From CAAGNP01 sp045603545 (GTDB lineage Bacteria > Bacteroidota > Bacteroidia > Bacteroidales > UBA932): a stretch of 64,000 nt of DNA. Location of the stretch: positions 42,460-106,459 of the forward strand of contig JAZUMG010000018.1 in NCBI GenBank assembly GCA_045603545.1, read 5' to 3'. Within the stretch, counting starts at the first letter, position 1. Each line of letters starts with the position of its first letter. Below, one piece after another: positions 1-8,422 of the stretch. Position numbers and translations under genes: made by a program. The notes beneath the pieces are model-generated. The model was not told the DNA's origin. It saw nothing but the letters and a program-made list of their open reading frames with translations, and did not search any database.

Positions 1-1232
1 TTTTCAACCTCAAAGGGGCGAAGAGCGTCAAACAGAGAATCCTTGAGATTTCCGGCAAGGAGCTTGCCAAGGAACTTGTCGATCTCAGGACAGATACATC
101 TGTAGTGTCAATATCAGGATTCATTGGCAAACCGGAGGGGGCCAGGAAGAATGCTGCCCACCAGTACTTTTTCGCAAACGGACGCTACTTCAAATCCCCA
201 TACCTTCATAAAGCCATTATGAAGGGTTACGAAAAGCTCGTTCCTGATGGGTACAGCCCATCCTATTTCATATTTTTCGAGACAAACCCGGAAAACATCG
301 ATGTCAACATCCACCCCGCCAAGACCGAAATAAAGTTTGAGGACGATTCAATGGTGTTCCAGATTCTCAATGCTTCAGTCAGGGAGTCCCTCGGGATGAA
401 CTCGCTCGGTCCCAGCATCGATTTTGATATGGAGGGTGCACCCGAGATTCCGATCCCACAAAAGCCCAACATCTATACACCTCCACCAAAGATCGACTAT
501 GACCCACTCTTCAACCCGTTTGACACCATTCCGATGAAGGGTTCTACCCCCATCAACACAAATGACCAACCGATGTACGGTGGGACAATTCACAGTTATA
601 CCCCTAAACCGGAACCTGAAGTGGAGGGATACGGAGAGGTCTTTGAGGAGAAAATTGCCCAGACACGCAACATCCTGCAGGTGCAGGGCAAGTATCTCAT
701 TACCACGGTCAAATCCGGTCTGCTGCTGATCCACATATCCAGAGCCAAGGAGCGCATCCTCTATGAGAGATACATCAAATGTCTGGATGACTGCACCCCC
801 CTTGCACAGGAGAGCCTCTTCCCTACCACACTCGAAATGGATGCCATATCCTATTCCCTCCTGGAGGAATCTCAAGATCTGCTCCACAAAATAGGCTTTG
901 ACATATCATTTGTATCCCCTACTGAGATTTCGGTCAACGGTCTTCCAGGAGGATATTCCACCGATATCCCATCCATAAGGAGCAGTGTCGATGAGCTCAT
1001 CATACTGCTGTCAGACTTCGGAAGGGATGCCCTGACAAGGGCAGACGGAAGGCACGAAGTGGCATTGTCCCTCGCAAAATCGGGGGCAAAAGGTGCCTCC
1101 ATCCAGTTGAGCAACCTGGAGGCACAATTGTTGATAGATTCATTATTTGCATGCACCGAGCCGGACAGAACACCCGATGGCAGAGCGTGCATGACAATTA
1201 TAACCACAGATGATTTAGACAAGAAATTATAG
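1..1232 (+). CDS. mutL: DNA mismatch repair protein MutL, 3' part (5' end outside window)
   Basis: The reading frame is open from base 3 and gives 409 residues, so roughly the first 200 residues (most of the GHKL ATPase) lie outside the window. The visible part starts in the ribosomal-S5-like half of the N-terminal domain, with NGRYFKSPYLHKAI and the DVNIHPAKTEIKF block that closes the ATP site in MutL/PMS proteins. A proline-rich linker follows (about bases 430-640), then the C-terminal dimerisation domain. MutL couples MutS mismatch recognition to strand excision. The endonuclease motif DQHAxxExxxxE is altered: bases 732-767 encode H-I-S-R-A-K-E-R-I-L-Y-E, lacking the metal-binding Asp and His but keeping both Glu. 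The late C-P-x-G-R-P motif reads T-P-D-G-R-A. A latent nuclease is therefore doubtful. The identification itself is secure. Confidence 0.95.
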   Translation, partial: FNLKGAKSVKQRILEISGKELAKELVDLRTDTSVVSISGFIGKPEGARKNAAHQYFFANGRYFKSPYLHKAIMKGYEKLVPDGYSPSYFIFFETNPENIDVNIHPAKTEIKFEDDSMVFQILNASVRESLGMNSLGPSIDFDMEGAPEIPIPQKPNIYTPPPKIDYDPLFNPFDTIPMKGSTPINTNDQPMYGGTIHSYTPKPEPEVEGYGEVFEEKIAQTRNILQVQGKYLITTVKSGLLLIHISRAKERILYERYIKCLDDCTPLAQESLFPTTLEMDAISYSLLEESQDLLHKIGFDISFVSPTEISVNGLPGGYSTDIPSIRSSVDELIILLSDFGRDALTRADGRHEVALSLAKSGAKGASIQLSNLEAQLLIDSLFACTEPDRTPDGRACMTIITTDDLDKKL

Positions 1233-1235
1233 AAT

Positions 1236-1919
1236 ATGTTTGGAAGCTCATTTGGTTCAAACACCCCTCCAGTGGTCAAGAACCTCATCATAATAAATGT
1301 TATAATGCTCCTGTTCACAATGTTTACAGGGGACTTCATGTACAAGTACTTTGCACTCTACTATGTGGAGTCGGAGTGGTTCAGCCCTTACCAGATTATC
1401 ACTCACATGTTTATGCACGGTGGATTCTGGCACCTCTTCTTCAATATGTACACCCTGTATATTTTCGGCAGTCTGCTTGAAAACATATGGGGCAGCAAAA
1501 AATTCTTCCTTTACTATATGGTAACAGGACTAGGTGCTGCATTCCTCCACGAACTTGTGATGTTTTTCCAGGCTGAGAGTTATACTGCTGCCATAGCTGC
1601 GGGCAACGCCTATGCTGGGATGAAACTGAAAATGCTGATGCTCACCCCTACAGTCGGTGCATCAGGGGCAATATACGGACTTCTCCTTGCCTATGGAATG
1701 ATGTTCCCAAACAATATAATGAGACTCATATTCCCACCTATTGCCCTTAAAGCCAAGTGGTTCGTTCTGATATTCGGCCTTATCGAATTTACATCAGGCA
1801 TCTCAGGCGCGATGGGCAATACCGGTGACAATGTTGCACACTTTGCACATTTGGGAGGTATGCTGTTTGGCATCATAATAATCCTTTACTGGAAGAAAAC
1901 CAACCGCCTGTACTACTAG
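1236..1919 (+). CDS. Rhomboid family intramembrane serine protease
   Basis: This 227-residue polytopic protein has about six hydrophobic segments. Rhomboids cleave transmembrane helices inside the inner membrane. The family signatures are all present: H-x3-N in the first core helices (His66, Asn70), GASGA with the catalytic Ser143, and AHFAHLGG with the catalytic His205. An amphipathic N-terminus precedes the first helix. The gene starts 3 bases after the mutL stop and runs into the next gene with a 9-base gap, so it belongs to the mutL operon. Substrates cannot be read from the sequence. The length fits the small bacterial rhomboids, with no extra domains. Confidence 0.93.
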   Translation: MFGSSFGSNTPPVVKNLIIINVIMLLFTMFTGDFMYKYFALYYVESEWFSPYQIITHMFMHGGFWHLFFNMYTLYIFGSLLENIWGSKKFFLYYMVTGLGAAFLHELVMFFQAESYTAAIAAGNAYAGMKLKMLMLTPTVGASGAIYGLLLAYGMMFPNNIMRLIFPPIALKAKWFVLIFGLIEFTSGISGAMGNTGDNVAHFAHLGGMLFGIIIILYWKKTNRLYY

Positions 1920-1928
1920 GAAAACTCT

Positions 1929-3017
1929 ATGGCAAAACAGAAGAAGAGGAAAAAGATAAGTTTTATGGGCTACCTGTTCAGGATGGCTGTCGCCATTGCT
2001 GCCATAGCTCTGGTCATCTCTTATATTTCCATCTTCATCAATCCCGCCAAACTATGGGTATCAAGCCTCTTTGGGCTCTACTACATCCCTATCGTCGCAA
2101 TCAACGTCATATTGCTCTCAATGGCTGCAGTCAGATGGTCTGCATCAGCATGGCTCCCCATTATTGTCCTGCTCCCTTCATTATTCTTTCTCAGGCACTT
2201 CGTATCATTCGACAACAAACATACACCATATACTGAACAGACCTACAAGATACTTACATACAACACAGGCCAGTTCTCCTCATCAGAAATGAATATCTCC
2301 AAGCAGGAGTGCAAAAGGCAAGTCGAATCATACATACAGAGTGAAAATCCAGATGTTGTGTGTCTCCAGGAGTTCTACTCCGATTCACCCACTCTGGTCA
2401 AAGAGTTCCTGTCAAGCCACCCATACAAACAATACCACCTGGTAAAGATCAGGGACGGCTACTATTTCGGCAACCTGATTGCCAGCAGGAGACCTATCGT
2501 CTCAAGCGGAAAGATCACATTCCAAAAGAGCACAAACCTCTCCATCTACGCAGACATCCTCTTCCACAAAGACACACTCAGGGTGTACAACAACCACCTT
2601 GAATCATTCAGTCTCTCCCCCTCTGCTCTTGTCAAACAACTAAGGAGCGGCACCCACACCATCTCTGATGAATTGAAAGAGGTACACAGCAAAATGAAAG
2701 TGTCCAACATCAAAAGGGCCAACCAGGTGGACAAGGTGCTCAAACACATAAAAGAGAGCAAATTCCAGTCAATCATATGCGGAGACTTCAATGACACACC
2801 GATGTCTTACACATACCAGCAACTCCGCAAAGTATCCAAAGACACCTTCCTGGAGGCAGGAAAAGGGTTCAGCTCCACCTACTCATTCCTCTGGCCACTC
2901 CTGAGGATTGACTACATCCTGACACCAGAAAGGTACCAGGTGGACAGACACGTGACACCCAGAATCAAATATTCAGACCACTACCCCGTAATAACAGAAA
3001 TACATAAAAACATATGA
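1929..3017 (+). CDS. Membrane-anchored endonuclease/exonuclease/phosphatase (EEP) family protein
   Basis: The protein has 362 residues. A lysine-rich start (MAKQKKRKK) is followed by three hydrophobic segments in residues 12-90, so the catalytic domain is probably tethered to the inner membrane. The EEP core follows in order: YNTGQF near residue 110, CLQEF near 145 (metal-binding Glu), NNHLES near 218, GDFND near 285 and SDHYP near 349 (catalytic His). Family members hydrolyse phosphodiester bonds in nucleic acids, inositol phosphates or sphingomyelin, and the substrate here is unknown. Which side of the membrane the domain faces is also unresolved. The last four bases overlap the start of the next gene (ATGA), indicating translational coupling. 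Confidence 0.85.
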   Translation: MAKQKKRKKISFMGYLFRMAVAIAAIALVISYISIFINPAKLWVSSLFGLYYIPIVAINVILLSMAAVRWSASAWLPIIVLLPSLFFLRHFVSFDNKHTPYTEQTYKILTYNTGQFSSSEMNISKQECKRQVESYIQSENPDVVCLQEFYSDSPTLVKEFLSSHPYKQYHLVKIRDGYYFGNLIASRRPIVSSGKITFQKSTNLSIYADILFHKDTLRVYNNHLESFSLSPSALVKQLRSGTHTISDELKEVHSKMKVSNIKRANQVDKVLKHIKESKFQSIICGDFNDTPMSYTYQQLRKVSKDTFLEAGKGFSSTYSFLWPLLRIDYILTPERYQVDRHVTPRIKYSDHYPVITEIHKNI

Positions 3018-3580
3018 AAGAGGCAATCAAAAAAGCTGTAGAAGTTCTCAACAATGGTGGAATAATCCTCTACCCCACAGACACCATCTGGGGAATTGGG
3101 TGCGACGCCACAAACCCTGAAGCGGTGGAAAAAATCTACAAAATCAAACAGAGGGCAGACTCCAAGAGCCTTGTGGTCCTTGCCGGAGACCTTGACATGA
3201 TCGCACGATACGTGAAAGAGATACCTGAGATGGCTATCACCCTGGTTGAGATTACGGACAAGCCACTTACCATCATCTACCCCGAAGCAGTAGGACTTGC
3301 TGCAAATGTGGTAGCGGAAGACGGGACCATCGCCATCCGAGTACCTTCGGGCAACGAATTCTGCACCCAACTTCTGAGGGCCTTCCGCAAACCTGTTGTC
3401 TCAACATCAGCAAACATCTCTGGGGAGAAATCACCAGTGCACCTGAAAGATGTATCAGAGGCTATTGCATCTGCAGCGGACTGGACTGCTCAGCCATCAT
3501 GGGATGCCGGTGCCACAGGGAAAGCATCCTCAATAATAAAACTCGGCCTCAATTCAGAGGTAAAAATCATCAGGGAATAA
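3014..3580 (+). CDS. tsaC: L-threonylcarbamoyladenylate synthase (TsaC/Sua5/YrdC family)
   Basis: This 188-residue single-domain YrdC protein makes threonylcarbamoyl-AMP from threonine, bicarbonate and ATP. That is the first step of the N6-threonylcarbamoyladenosine (t6A37) modification of tRNAs reading ANN codons. Seen motifs are YPTDTIWG near residue 20, the lysine/arginine loop KIKQR near 45 and STSANISG near 130, which shape the nucleotide pocket. It lacks the extra C-terminal Sua5 domain, so it is the short TsaC-like form. A second t6A gene, tsaE, lies at 17290-17706. Start and stop each overlap a neighbour (ATGA upstream, TAATG downstream). YciO-type paralogues share the fold, which is the main alternative. 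Confidence 0.87.
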   Translation: MKEAIKKAVEVLNNGGIILYPTDTIWGIGCDATNPEAVEKIYKIKQRADSKSLVVLAGDLDMIARYVKEIPEMAITLVEITDKPLTIIYPEAVGLAANVVAEDGTIAIRVPSGNEFCTQLLRAFRKPVVSTSANISGEKSPVHLKDVSEAIASAADWTAQPSWDAGATGKASSIIKLGLNSEVKIIRE

Positions 3581-4332
3581 TGGAAGTATTTTACTCCAAT
3601 ACCATTGCCAACGGTAAAATCCGCCTATCACCAGAGGAGACCACCCACTGTGTCAAAGTGCTTAGGCACAAGGTGGGAGACGAGGTGAAGGTCAGCGGAG
3701 GGGACGGAAACCTCTACCGTTGCACCATAAGCGATATAAGCGGCAAATGTGCAGAGCTCTCCATCATATCGATTGAAGGGGAATTCGGCAAACACCCCTA
3801 TTACCTCCATATTGCGGTAGCACCCACAAAAAACATTGACCGCTACGAATGGTTCCTCGAGAAAGCCACAGAAGTGGGGATTGATTCCATAACACCCATC
3901 CTCTGCGCACACTCCGAGAGGAAGGTGGTAAAAGAGGAGCGTCAGGAGAGGGTTATCATCGCAGCTGCAAAACAATCCCTCAAAGGGGAGATACCTGAAG
4001 CAGCACCGCTGACACCTGTCAAAGAGTTCATAGACTCGGTCAGAAACTTTGACGGAGGGAAATACATTTGCTATTGCGACAACGAACTTATAAATGCCGA
4101 GGGAAATTCCATACCCCGCATCCCCATTACTGAGGCCATCAGGAGACAAACAGCCGATGGAGCAGAGCTCCGTTCAATAGTGCTGATCGGCCCCGAAGGG
4201 GACTTCTCTCTCGAAGAGATCCACCACGCAGCTGCAGCCGGCTTCACCCCGGTCAGCCTCGGAGAGTCGCGCCTGCGCACCGAGACTGCCGCCCTCACCG
4301 CCACACTGGCGCACTATATCCATTGTCTGTAG
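3580..4332 (+). CDS. rsmE: 16S rRNA (uracil(1498)-N(3))-methyltransferase RsmE
   Basis: This 250-residue SPOUT methyltransferase methylates N3 of U1498 in 16S rRNA using S-adenosylmethionine. I chose the ATG at 3580, which overlaps the upstream stop as TAATG. The frame stays open to 3499, but that extension only shadows tsaC, and the 250-residue form matches the family. A PUA-like N-terminal domain (about 1-70) precedes the knotted SPOUT domain. Motifs include IGPEGDFS around residue 204 and SLGESRLRTETA near the C-terminus, which form the trefoil knot and SAM site. It is the last gene of the mutL operon and is followed by a terminator. Confidence 0.93.
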   Translation: MEVFYSNTIANGKIRLSPEETTHCVKVLRHKVGDEVKVSGGDGNLYRCTISDISGKCAELSIISIEGEFGKHPYYLHIAVAPTKNIDRYEWFLEKATEVGIDSITPILCAHSERKVVKEERQERVIIAAAKQSLKGEIPEAAPLTPVKEFIDSVRNFDGGKYICYCDNELINAEGNSIPRIPITEAIRRQTADGAELRSIVLIGPEGDFSLEEIHHAAAAGFTPVSLGESRLRTETAALTATLAHYIHCL

Positions 4333-4370
4333 AGCGACCTGCTGCATCTGCAGAGGAATATCCAACAATA

Positions 4371-4405
4371 ATACCGGCCTCTCCATATGGAAGCCGGTAT
4401 TTCTA
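4371..4405 (+). terminator. Intrinsic terminator after rsmE
   Basis: A perfect 8-bp stem, ATACCGGC (4371-4378) pairing with GCCGGTAT (4393-4400), is followed by TTTCT. It lies 38 bases after the rsmE stop and would end the mutL-rsmE transcript. The U-run is short, so termination may be partial. Confidence 0.6.
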
Positions 4406-4523
4406 TACCGTCACACGAGAAATCGGGCAAAAACTTGCGGGTGTGTGGTGAAATAGCCCCCTTTCGGCCCGTTTTAAGGACACACATGCAAGAAATCAGG
4501 CAAAAACTTGCAGGTGTGTCGGA
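4403..4523. repeat. Paired palindromic repeat, left copy
   Basis: Two related units (4403-4451 and 4479-4523) share a core reading AGAAATC-GGGCAAAAACTTGC-GGTGTGT. They sit 73 bases apart with a 27-base spacer. The second unit folds as GACACACATGCAAG against CTTGCAGGTGTGTC (one mismatch, 14-base loop), and the first has shorter CACAC/GTGTG arms. A second copy at 10986-11106 matches unit 1 at 46 of 49 bases and unit 2 at 43 of 45, with the same 73-base period, but its spacer is unrelated. The two copies bracket the AT-rich envelope operon. A REP/BIME-like element or a small non-autonomous mobile element would fit. I saw no other copy in the window. Confidence 0.75.
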
Positions 4524-4555
4524 GCTGGCACAACTAGCACATGGCAATCAACACA

Positions 4556-4581
4556 AAAGAGAGTGATTAGTCACTCTCTTT
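4556..4581. terminator. Bidirectional intrinsic terminator-like hairpin
   Basis: A perfect 11-bp stem (4556-4566 with 4571-4581) encloses a TTAG tetraloop. T-runs follow on both strands, TTTAT on plus and TTTTGTG on minus. It lies 29 bases beyond the stop of the minus-strand lipoprotein gene and probably ends the envelope operon transcript. Confidence 0.65.
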
Positions 4582-4609
4582 ATATGAATACTTCAAATAA
4601 TAGTTTTCT

Positions 4610-5662
4610 TTATTGAATTTGTAATTGTTTGTAGTATGAGACTTTCCCCTCGTGTGTCATCTTAATTCTATCAAGCCCAACAACCTCAACCTTATATTCT
4701 TTTGTGCAAGGCTCATTCGACCAGCCAGGAAAATATTTAGAAATATCAGATTGATTTCCATTTTCTATTCTGGGAGTACCAAAGTTAACTGTAAGTACAT
4801 TTCCTACTACTGTGTAAGGGCCACTTGCCCCTAATGTATAGTTACCATAATGCAAGAAATGTGTAACACTATTATTCATAAACGTAAAGCTTCCGCCACC
4901 ATTTTCTTGCTTCCAGATAAAGTTATACTCTAAAAAAGCCTTCAAGTCTGGCTCTGTTGGAATATCATCTTTATCTCCAATTCGATATTCAAATACCTTG
5001 GAATCGTCTCTCTTCAATTTGAGATGATCTTTAGTAATATCCAAAATATCAAAGCCAATCATGTCAAACCACATAGAATTCTCTCTAAAGTTATAGCTAA
5101 AGTCGTATTCTAAAATTGTAACATATTTTTTTGACCCTGCTGAACTTAACGGATATTCATATGCTTTCTTTTCTTTAATCTCTAAAACAGATAGGTTATC
5201 TGTTCTAACCCAAATATTTTCAAGAAGTTTTGAATTATCTACCAATTCATTCCCTTCAAAATCTGTTTCAACTGAGCCATCTTTTGTAAGAATGAAACGC
5301 GTATAATCATCAAGTGGCAACAATCTGTCTCCTTCTAATCTAAAACTAATGGCATAGTTGGCATCAATCTCTCCATCGGAATAACTTTTAGCTCCTACAC
5401 ACTCTACGATGTTACCGTGCACTTTATAATAAAAAGCATAGGCAATATAATTGGAAGGGCCCTCATACTCTAACATACCTGATTTGTCAGAATTGAAGGT
5501 AACATAAAGATATTGGTACTTGCGCCCGCTTACAGGATTTACATAAGAAGATGTACCTATCCATGTTCCTACTATATCAACCACATTTTCCTTACTGCAC
5601 GATGTAAGTACTGTTATGGCAATAAGCAAAGAGGCAAAAATATTGGACATTCTAAATTTCAT
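4610..5662 (-). CDS. Lipocalin-like SpII lipoprotein
   Basis: The protein has 350 residues from the ATG at 5662. I chose it because it begins a clean lipoprotein signal (MKFRMSNIFASLL, lipobox VLTSC with Cys22), whereas the upstream extension to 5716 does not resemble a signal. Directly after the Cys comes IVGTW, the usual opening of lipocalin-like calycin domains in Bacteroidota lipoproteins. A second similar unit seems to start near residue 250 (FLEYNFIWKQ followed by strands), suggesting two beta-barrel-like halves. It is the last gene of the six-gene operon, separated from the upstream small lipoprotein by 62 bases, the largest gap in the cluster. The ligand is unknown, and the family call rests on pattern rather than a search. 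Confidence 0.7.
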   Translation of the reverse strand: MKFRMSNIFASLLIAITVLTSCSKENVVDIVGTWIGTSSYVNPVSGRKYQYLYVTFNSDKSGMLEYEGPSNYIAYAFYYKVHGNIVECVGAKSYSDGEIDANYAISFRLEGDRLLPLDDYTRFILTKDGSVETDFEGNELVDNSKLLENIWVRTDNLSVLEIKEKKAYEYPLSSAGSKKYVTILEYDFSYNFRENSMWFDMIGFDILDITKDHLKLKRDDSKVFEYRIGDKDDIPTEPDLKAFLEYNFIWKQENGGGSFTFMNNSVTHFLHYGNYTLGASGPYTVVGNVLTVNFGTPRIENGNQSDISKYFPGWSNEPCTKEYKVEVVGLDRIKMTHEGKVSYYKQLQIQ

Positions 5663-5724
5663 ATATTCAAGATAATGCATTAACCGACACACCAACGGAT
5701 TTAAACAGTAAAACATTAATATTA

Positions 5725-5991
5725 TTAAAACTCAATAACCCCCGTTCCATCACAATGATCACATATACCGGAACCGTCACAATAATCACACTCTTCCCAA
5801 TCCCCCAACCATAACCCATCTCCTCCACAAGCATGACACAAGCCTGAACCTTTACAAGCCACACATGTTATATAATTCTCCTCATCCTCCTCTTCTTCGT
5901 AAAAATCGTCTCCGTTATCAGTGCCAAGTCCGGGTGAGCAAGAGAAGGTTAACAATGACGCTAAGATTAGCAATATGAATTTCTTGATCAT
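5725..5991 (-). CDS. Small lipoprotein with four DnaJ-type CxxCxGxG zinc-finger motifs
   Basis: This 88-residue protein has a lipobox LTFSC (Cys18), so the mature part should be lipidated and extracytoplasmic. An acidic stretch (residues 28-39) is followed by four motifs: CVACKGSG (Cys43/46), CHACGGDG (Cys52/55), CDYCDGSG (Cys68/71) and CDHCDGTG (Cys77/80). In DnaJ/Hsp40 four such motifs bind two zinc ions and contact unfolded polypeptide. Here there is no J-domain and no substrate-binding domain. A metal-binding or redox-active role outside the cytoplasm is inference. It is the fifth gene of the minus-strand envelope operon, 9 bases after the VWA lipoprotein gene. Its short length and intact motifs argue for a real gene. 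Confidence 0.8.
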   Translation of the reverse strand: MIKKFILLILASLLTFSCSPGLGTDNGDDFYEEEEDEENYITCVACKGSGLCHACGGDGLWLGDWEECDYCDGSGICDHCDGTGVIEF

Positions 5992-6000
5992 AATATTCTT

Positions 6001-7167
6001 TTATTTCGATTTAAAGATCATATAAAATATTCGTTCAGCACGCACAGAACCATCCTCTGAATAAATTGTAATTTTAACCTCATGCGGCTTTCCATCCATA
6101 TAAGCTTCTATATCCGTAAATCTTATAATGTATGAATTCTGAATTGCCGATGTTACAGGCAGACTGCTTAAGGACACTCCCGTAAAAGAAGAATTACAAT
6201 AAAGTATTGTACCGCCAGTATATTCAGACATCCTCCATGGTTTCTCTGTATAGTTTGTACGCTCCGTAATATTGGCAACTTCACTAAAAACCGTATGAAT
6301 TGTTCCCTGTGTAGTAGACCAATTGCTTTGCTCAGCAAGGAAATTGACAGAGAAGTTGCTTTTACCTGATGGCTGGTTTGGTTCGTCTGTGAAATTTACA
6401 AAGATCCTATTCGCTCCTTGTCTGAAATTAAAACAAGCATCAGCATATCTTAAAGCAGCCATACAACATTCTACCTGAGACTCAGAAATATTATAATTGG
6501 TAGACTTAGACTTTAGAGACGATGCATCCGGACCAGAAAAGCCCATTGTTCTTGAAGTACCTTTTCCGGTCTGCAAATATGTATTTATATTCTCATATGA
6601 AGTAATATTCATCGCTCCTGTAATTCTACCATCATAACCCACACATCCAAATTGGACATCTGATTTGGTTTTAAGAGTCTGCGCCCAAGAGATTATATCT
6701 CTTGCAATAGCATCTGCCTCCTGGTCCATACTTCCGGAGTTGTCAACTAAAAACACAATATCATTTTTCACAACCACATTCTCACCAATATCATCTATTG
6801 TATTATATACGAGAATACCTTTTGGCTGTCCATCAATTGACAACCATATATTTTGACCCTCCTCGCCTGTCCCGATCAGCCTTATCCATTCATCAATATC
6901 ACGACTGTACACACCAGTCATATCTACCCTGATTACAACATCATTTCCAACTGTTTCCATAGTATAGTTAACATTGGGAATGACCGTTGTTGATGTCCCT
7001 ATATATGGATTTTCAGTAGCCATATAATCTCCGGGAATCCCTGCATCATTTAGACCACTACTTAATCTGATTGTAGCTGCATCATCTTTAAGGCAGGATG
7101 TAAAAGCAATTAAAGAAAGTAAAATTATGAATACTTTAGCTTTACTTGTCAAATGAGAAATGATCAT
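6001..7167 (-). CDS. von Willebrand factor A domain lipoprotein
   Basis: This 388-residue protein has a lipobox AFTSC (Cys25). The VWA domain starts near residue 135 (DIVFLVDNSGSM). Its MIDAS motif D142-x-S144-x-S146 is intact, and the later DEPNQ segment probably supplies the second metal-site Asp. VWA domains with a complete MIDAS bind ligands through a divalent cation. An N-terminal beta-rich region (about 30-130) precedes it, and a strand-rich tail ends in EVKITIYSEDGSVRAER. It is the fourth gene of the operon, 8 bases after the OmpA-family gene, which suggests the products work together at the envelope. The partner is unknown. Confidence 0.85.
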   Translation of the reverse strand: MIISHLTSKAKVFIILLSLIAFTSCLKDDAATIRLSSGLNDAGIPGDYMATENPYIGTSTTVIPNVNYTMETVGNDVVIRVDMTGVYSRDIDEWIRLIGTGEEGQNIWLSIDGQPKGILVYNTIDDIGENVVVKNDIVFLVDNSGSMDQEADAIARDIISWAQTLKTKSDVQFGCVGYDGRITGAMNITSYENINTYLQTGKGTSRTMGFSGPDASSLKSKSTNYNISESQVECCMAALRYADACFNFRQGANRIFVNFTDEPNQPSGKSNFSVNFLAEQSNWSTTQGTIHTVFSEVANITERTNYTEKPWRMSEYTGGTILYCNSSFTGVSLSSLPVTSAIQNSYIIRFTDIEAYMDGKPHEVKITIYSEDGSVRAERIFYMIFKSK

Positions 7168-7175
7168 AATGATAT

Positions 7176-8414
7176 TTATTTAATTAATTCAAATTCAACT
7201 CTTCTATTTATTTTCCTACCTTCAGGGGTATTATTCGGCGCCAATGGAAGTCTGTCTCCATGATAGGTATATGTTATTCTATCCTCTGGAACTCCTTTCT
7301 TGATCAGATAGTTAACAACAGCCAAAGCCCTTCTTTTGGAAAGATCCATATTGAACTCCCTTGTACCGGTATTGTCTGTATGTCCTCTCACCTCTACTTC
7401 TATATCTATTCGAGATAAAACATATGCCAACTGATCAAGATATATCTTGGCCTCATCCTTAATTACACTTTCATTGGTGTCAAAATTAATCTCATCAATA
7501 GCACAAATCGTTTTACCCTTGACGTCCTTACCCTCTGAGATCATATCTTGAATCTCATCCAATGTATAACATGGTTTCTCTGGTTTAACTACAGGCTGCT
7601 CCTCTACTTTTGGCTGTTCTACCACCACATACTCTACCTCTTTCACTTTATGTTTTCTCTTCTTAAAAATGCTTAATGGCACTTGAACTGTACCTTTTAT
7701 CTCAAATCCAGAATGCTTGCGTGGGCCATCAGGAGCTCTTTTATCTACAGTATTCACGCTTATTGACTGACCCGATTTCTCCATCTTGCTATAGGTATCT
7801 GTTATACCATATTCATAACCTGCCTCTAGGCCTACGCTTATCTCTCGTCCGCTCCCAAACTTGATAGGGTATCTGGCTCCTCCACCAATAGACATTGCAA
7901 AATATGCAGCAGCCATATTACCCTTTGACAAATCTAACGTAAAGAAATTCACAGGACCATTGTACGGCTCACTCTGCAGACAGAGTACTCCACCTGTTGA
8001 AAACGCCAAAATAGGTGCAATATACAGATATGGAATAATTGGAGAAGATATATTAAAATTATAAATCACCGGTAGTCGAAAGTCCAAATAACCAGACCTC
8101 AAGAAATATTCGCCGCTCCTAATTGCTGATACATTACTGATGGACATCCTACCTCCTCTATTCAGAAAAGCCATCTCCGGCCTTATTGAAACACTCTGTG
8201 TAAAATCATATTGTGCATACAGACTAACCACTGCTGAATGAAGAGGATCCTTATCTGGATATGCACCCTTAGCTAATCCTGGAAACCTCATAGTGTTGTA
8301 ATGGTAACCAAGAGAAGCCCCTATATGCACCTTATCCAAGATACTATTTAACTGTGCAAAAGAGCCTACACTAAAGAGCAGAAAAAATACTATACTAATA
8401 TACTTTTTCATCAT
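7176..8414 (-). CDS. OmpA family protein: outer-membrane barrel plus peptidoglycan-binding domain
   Basis: The protein has 412 residues from the paired ATGATG at 8414. The ORF could extend to 8435, but that overlaps the upstream stop and spoils the signal peptide (MMKKYISIVFFLLFSVGSFAQ). An eight-stranded PorT/OMP-type barrel occupies about residues 25-235, followed by a basic and then Val/Glu/Pro-rich linker (about 240-275). The OmpA C-terminal domain covers about 290-412, with INFDTNES, RGHTDNTG and the MDLSKRRA helix that binds diaminopimelate. It should anchor the outer membrane to the wall. It lies third in the operon with 8-base gaps on both sides, and it links the surface lipoproteins to peptidoglycan. 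Confidence 0.9.
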   Translation of the reverse strand: MMKKYISIVFFLLFSVGSFAQLNSILDKVHIGASLGYHYNTMRFPGLAKGAYPDKDPLHSAVVSLYAQYDFTQSVSIRPEMAFLNRGGRMSISNVSAIRSGEYFLRSGYLDFRLPVIYNFNISSPIIPYLYIAPILAFSTGGVLCLQSEPYNGPVNFFTLDLSKGNMAAAYFAMSIGGGARYPIKFGSGREISVGLEAGYEYGITDTYSKMEKSGQSISVNTVDKRAPDGPRKHSGFEIKGTVQVPLSIFKKRKHKVKEVEYVVVEQPKVEEQPVVKPEKPCYTLDEIQDMISEGKDVKGKTICAIDEINFDTNESVIKDEAKIYLDQLAYVLSRIDIEVEVRGHTDNTGTREFNMDLSKRRALAVVNYLIKKGVPEDRITYTYHGDRLPLAPNNTPEGRKINRRVEFELIK

Positions 8415-8422
8415 ATCATATT

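Noticed and set aside
3499..3579. N-terminal extension of rsmE
   Set aside because: The 27 extra codons lie wholly inside tsaC in another frame, and the 250-residue form from 3580 matches the family start.
4403..4523. CRISPR-like repeat with a spacer
   Set aside because: Only two units per locus, each unit is imperfect and palindromic over its whole length, the spacer is 27 bases and no cas genes are near. It is better read as a paired intergenic palindrome.
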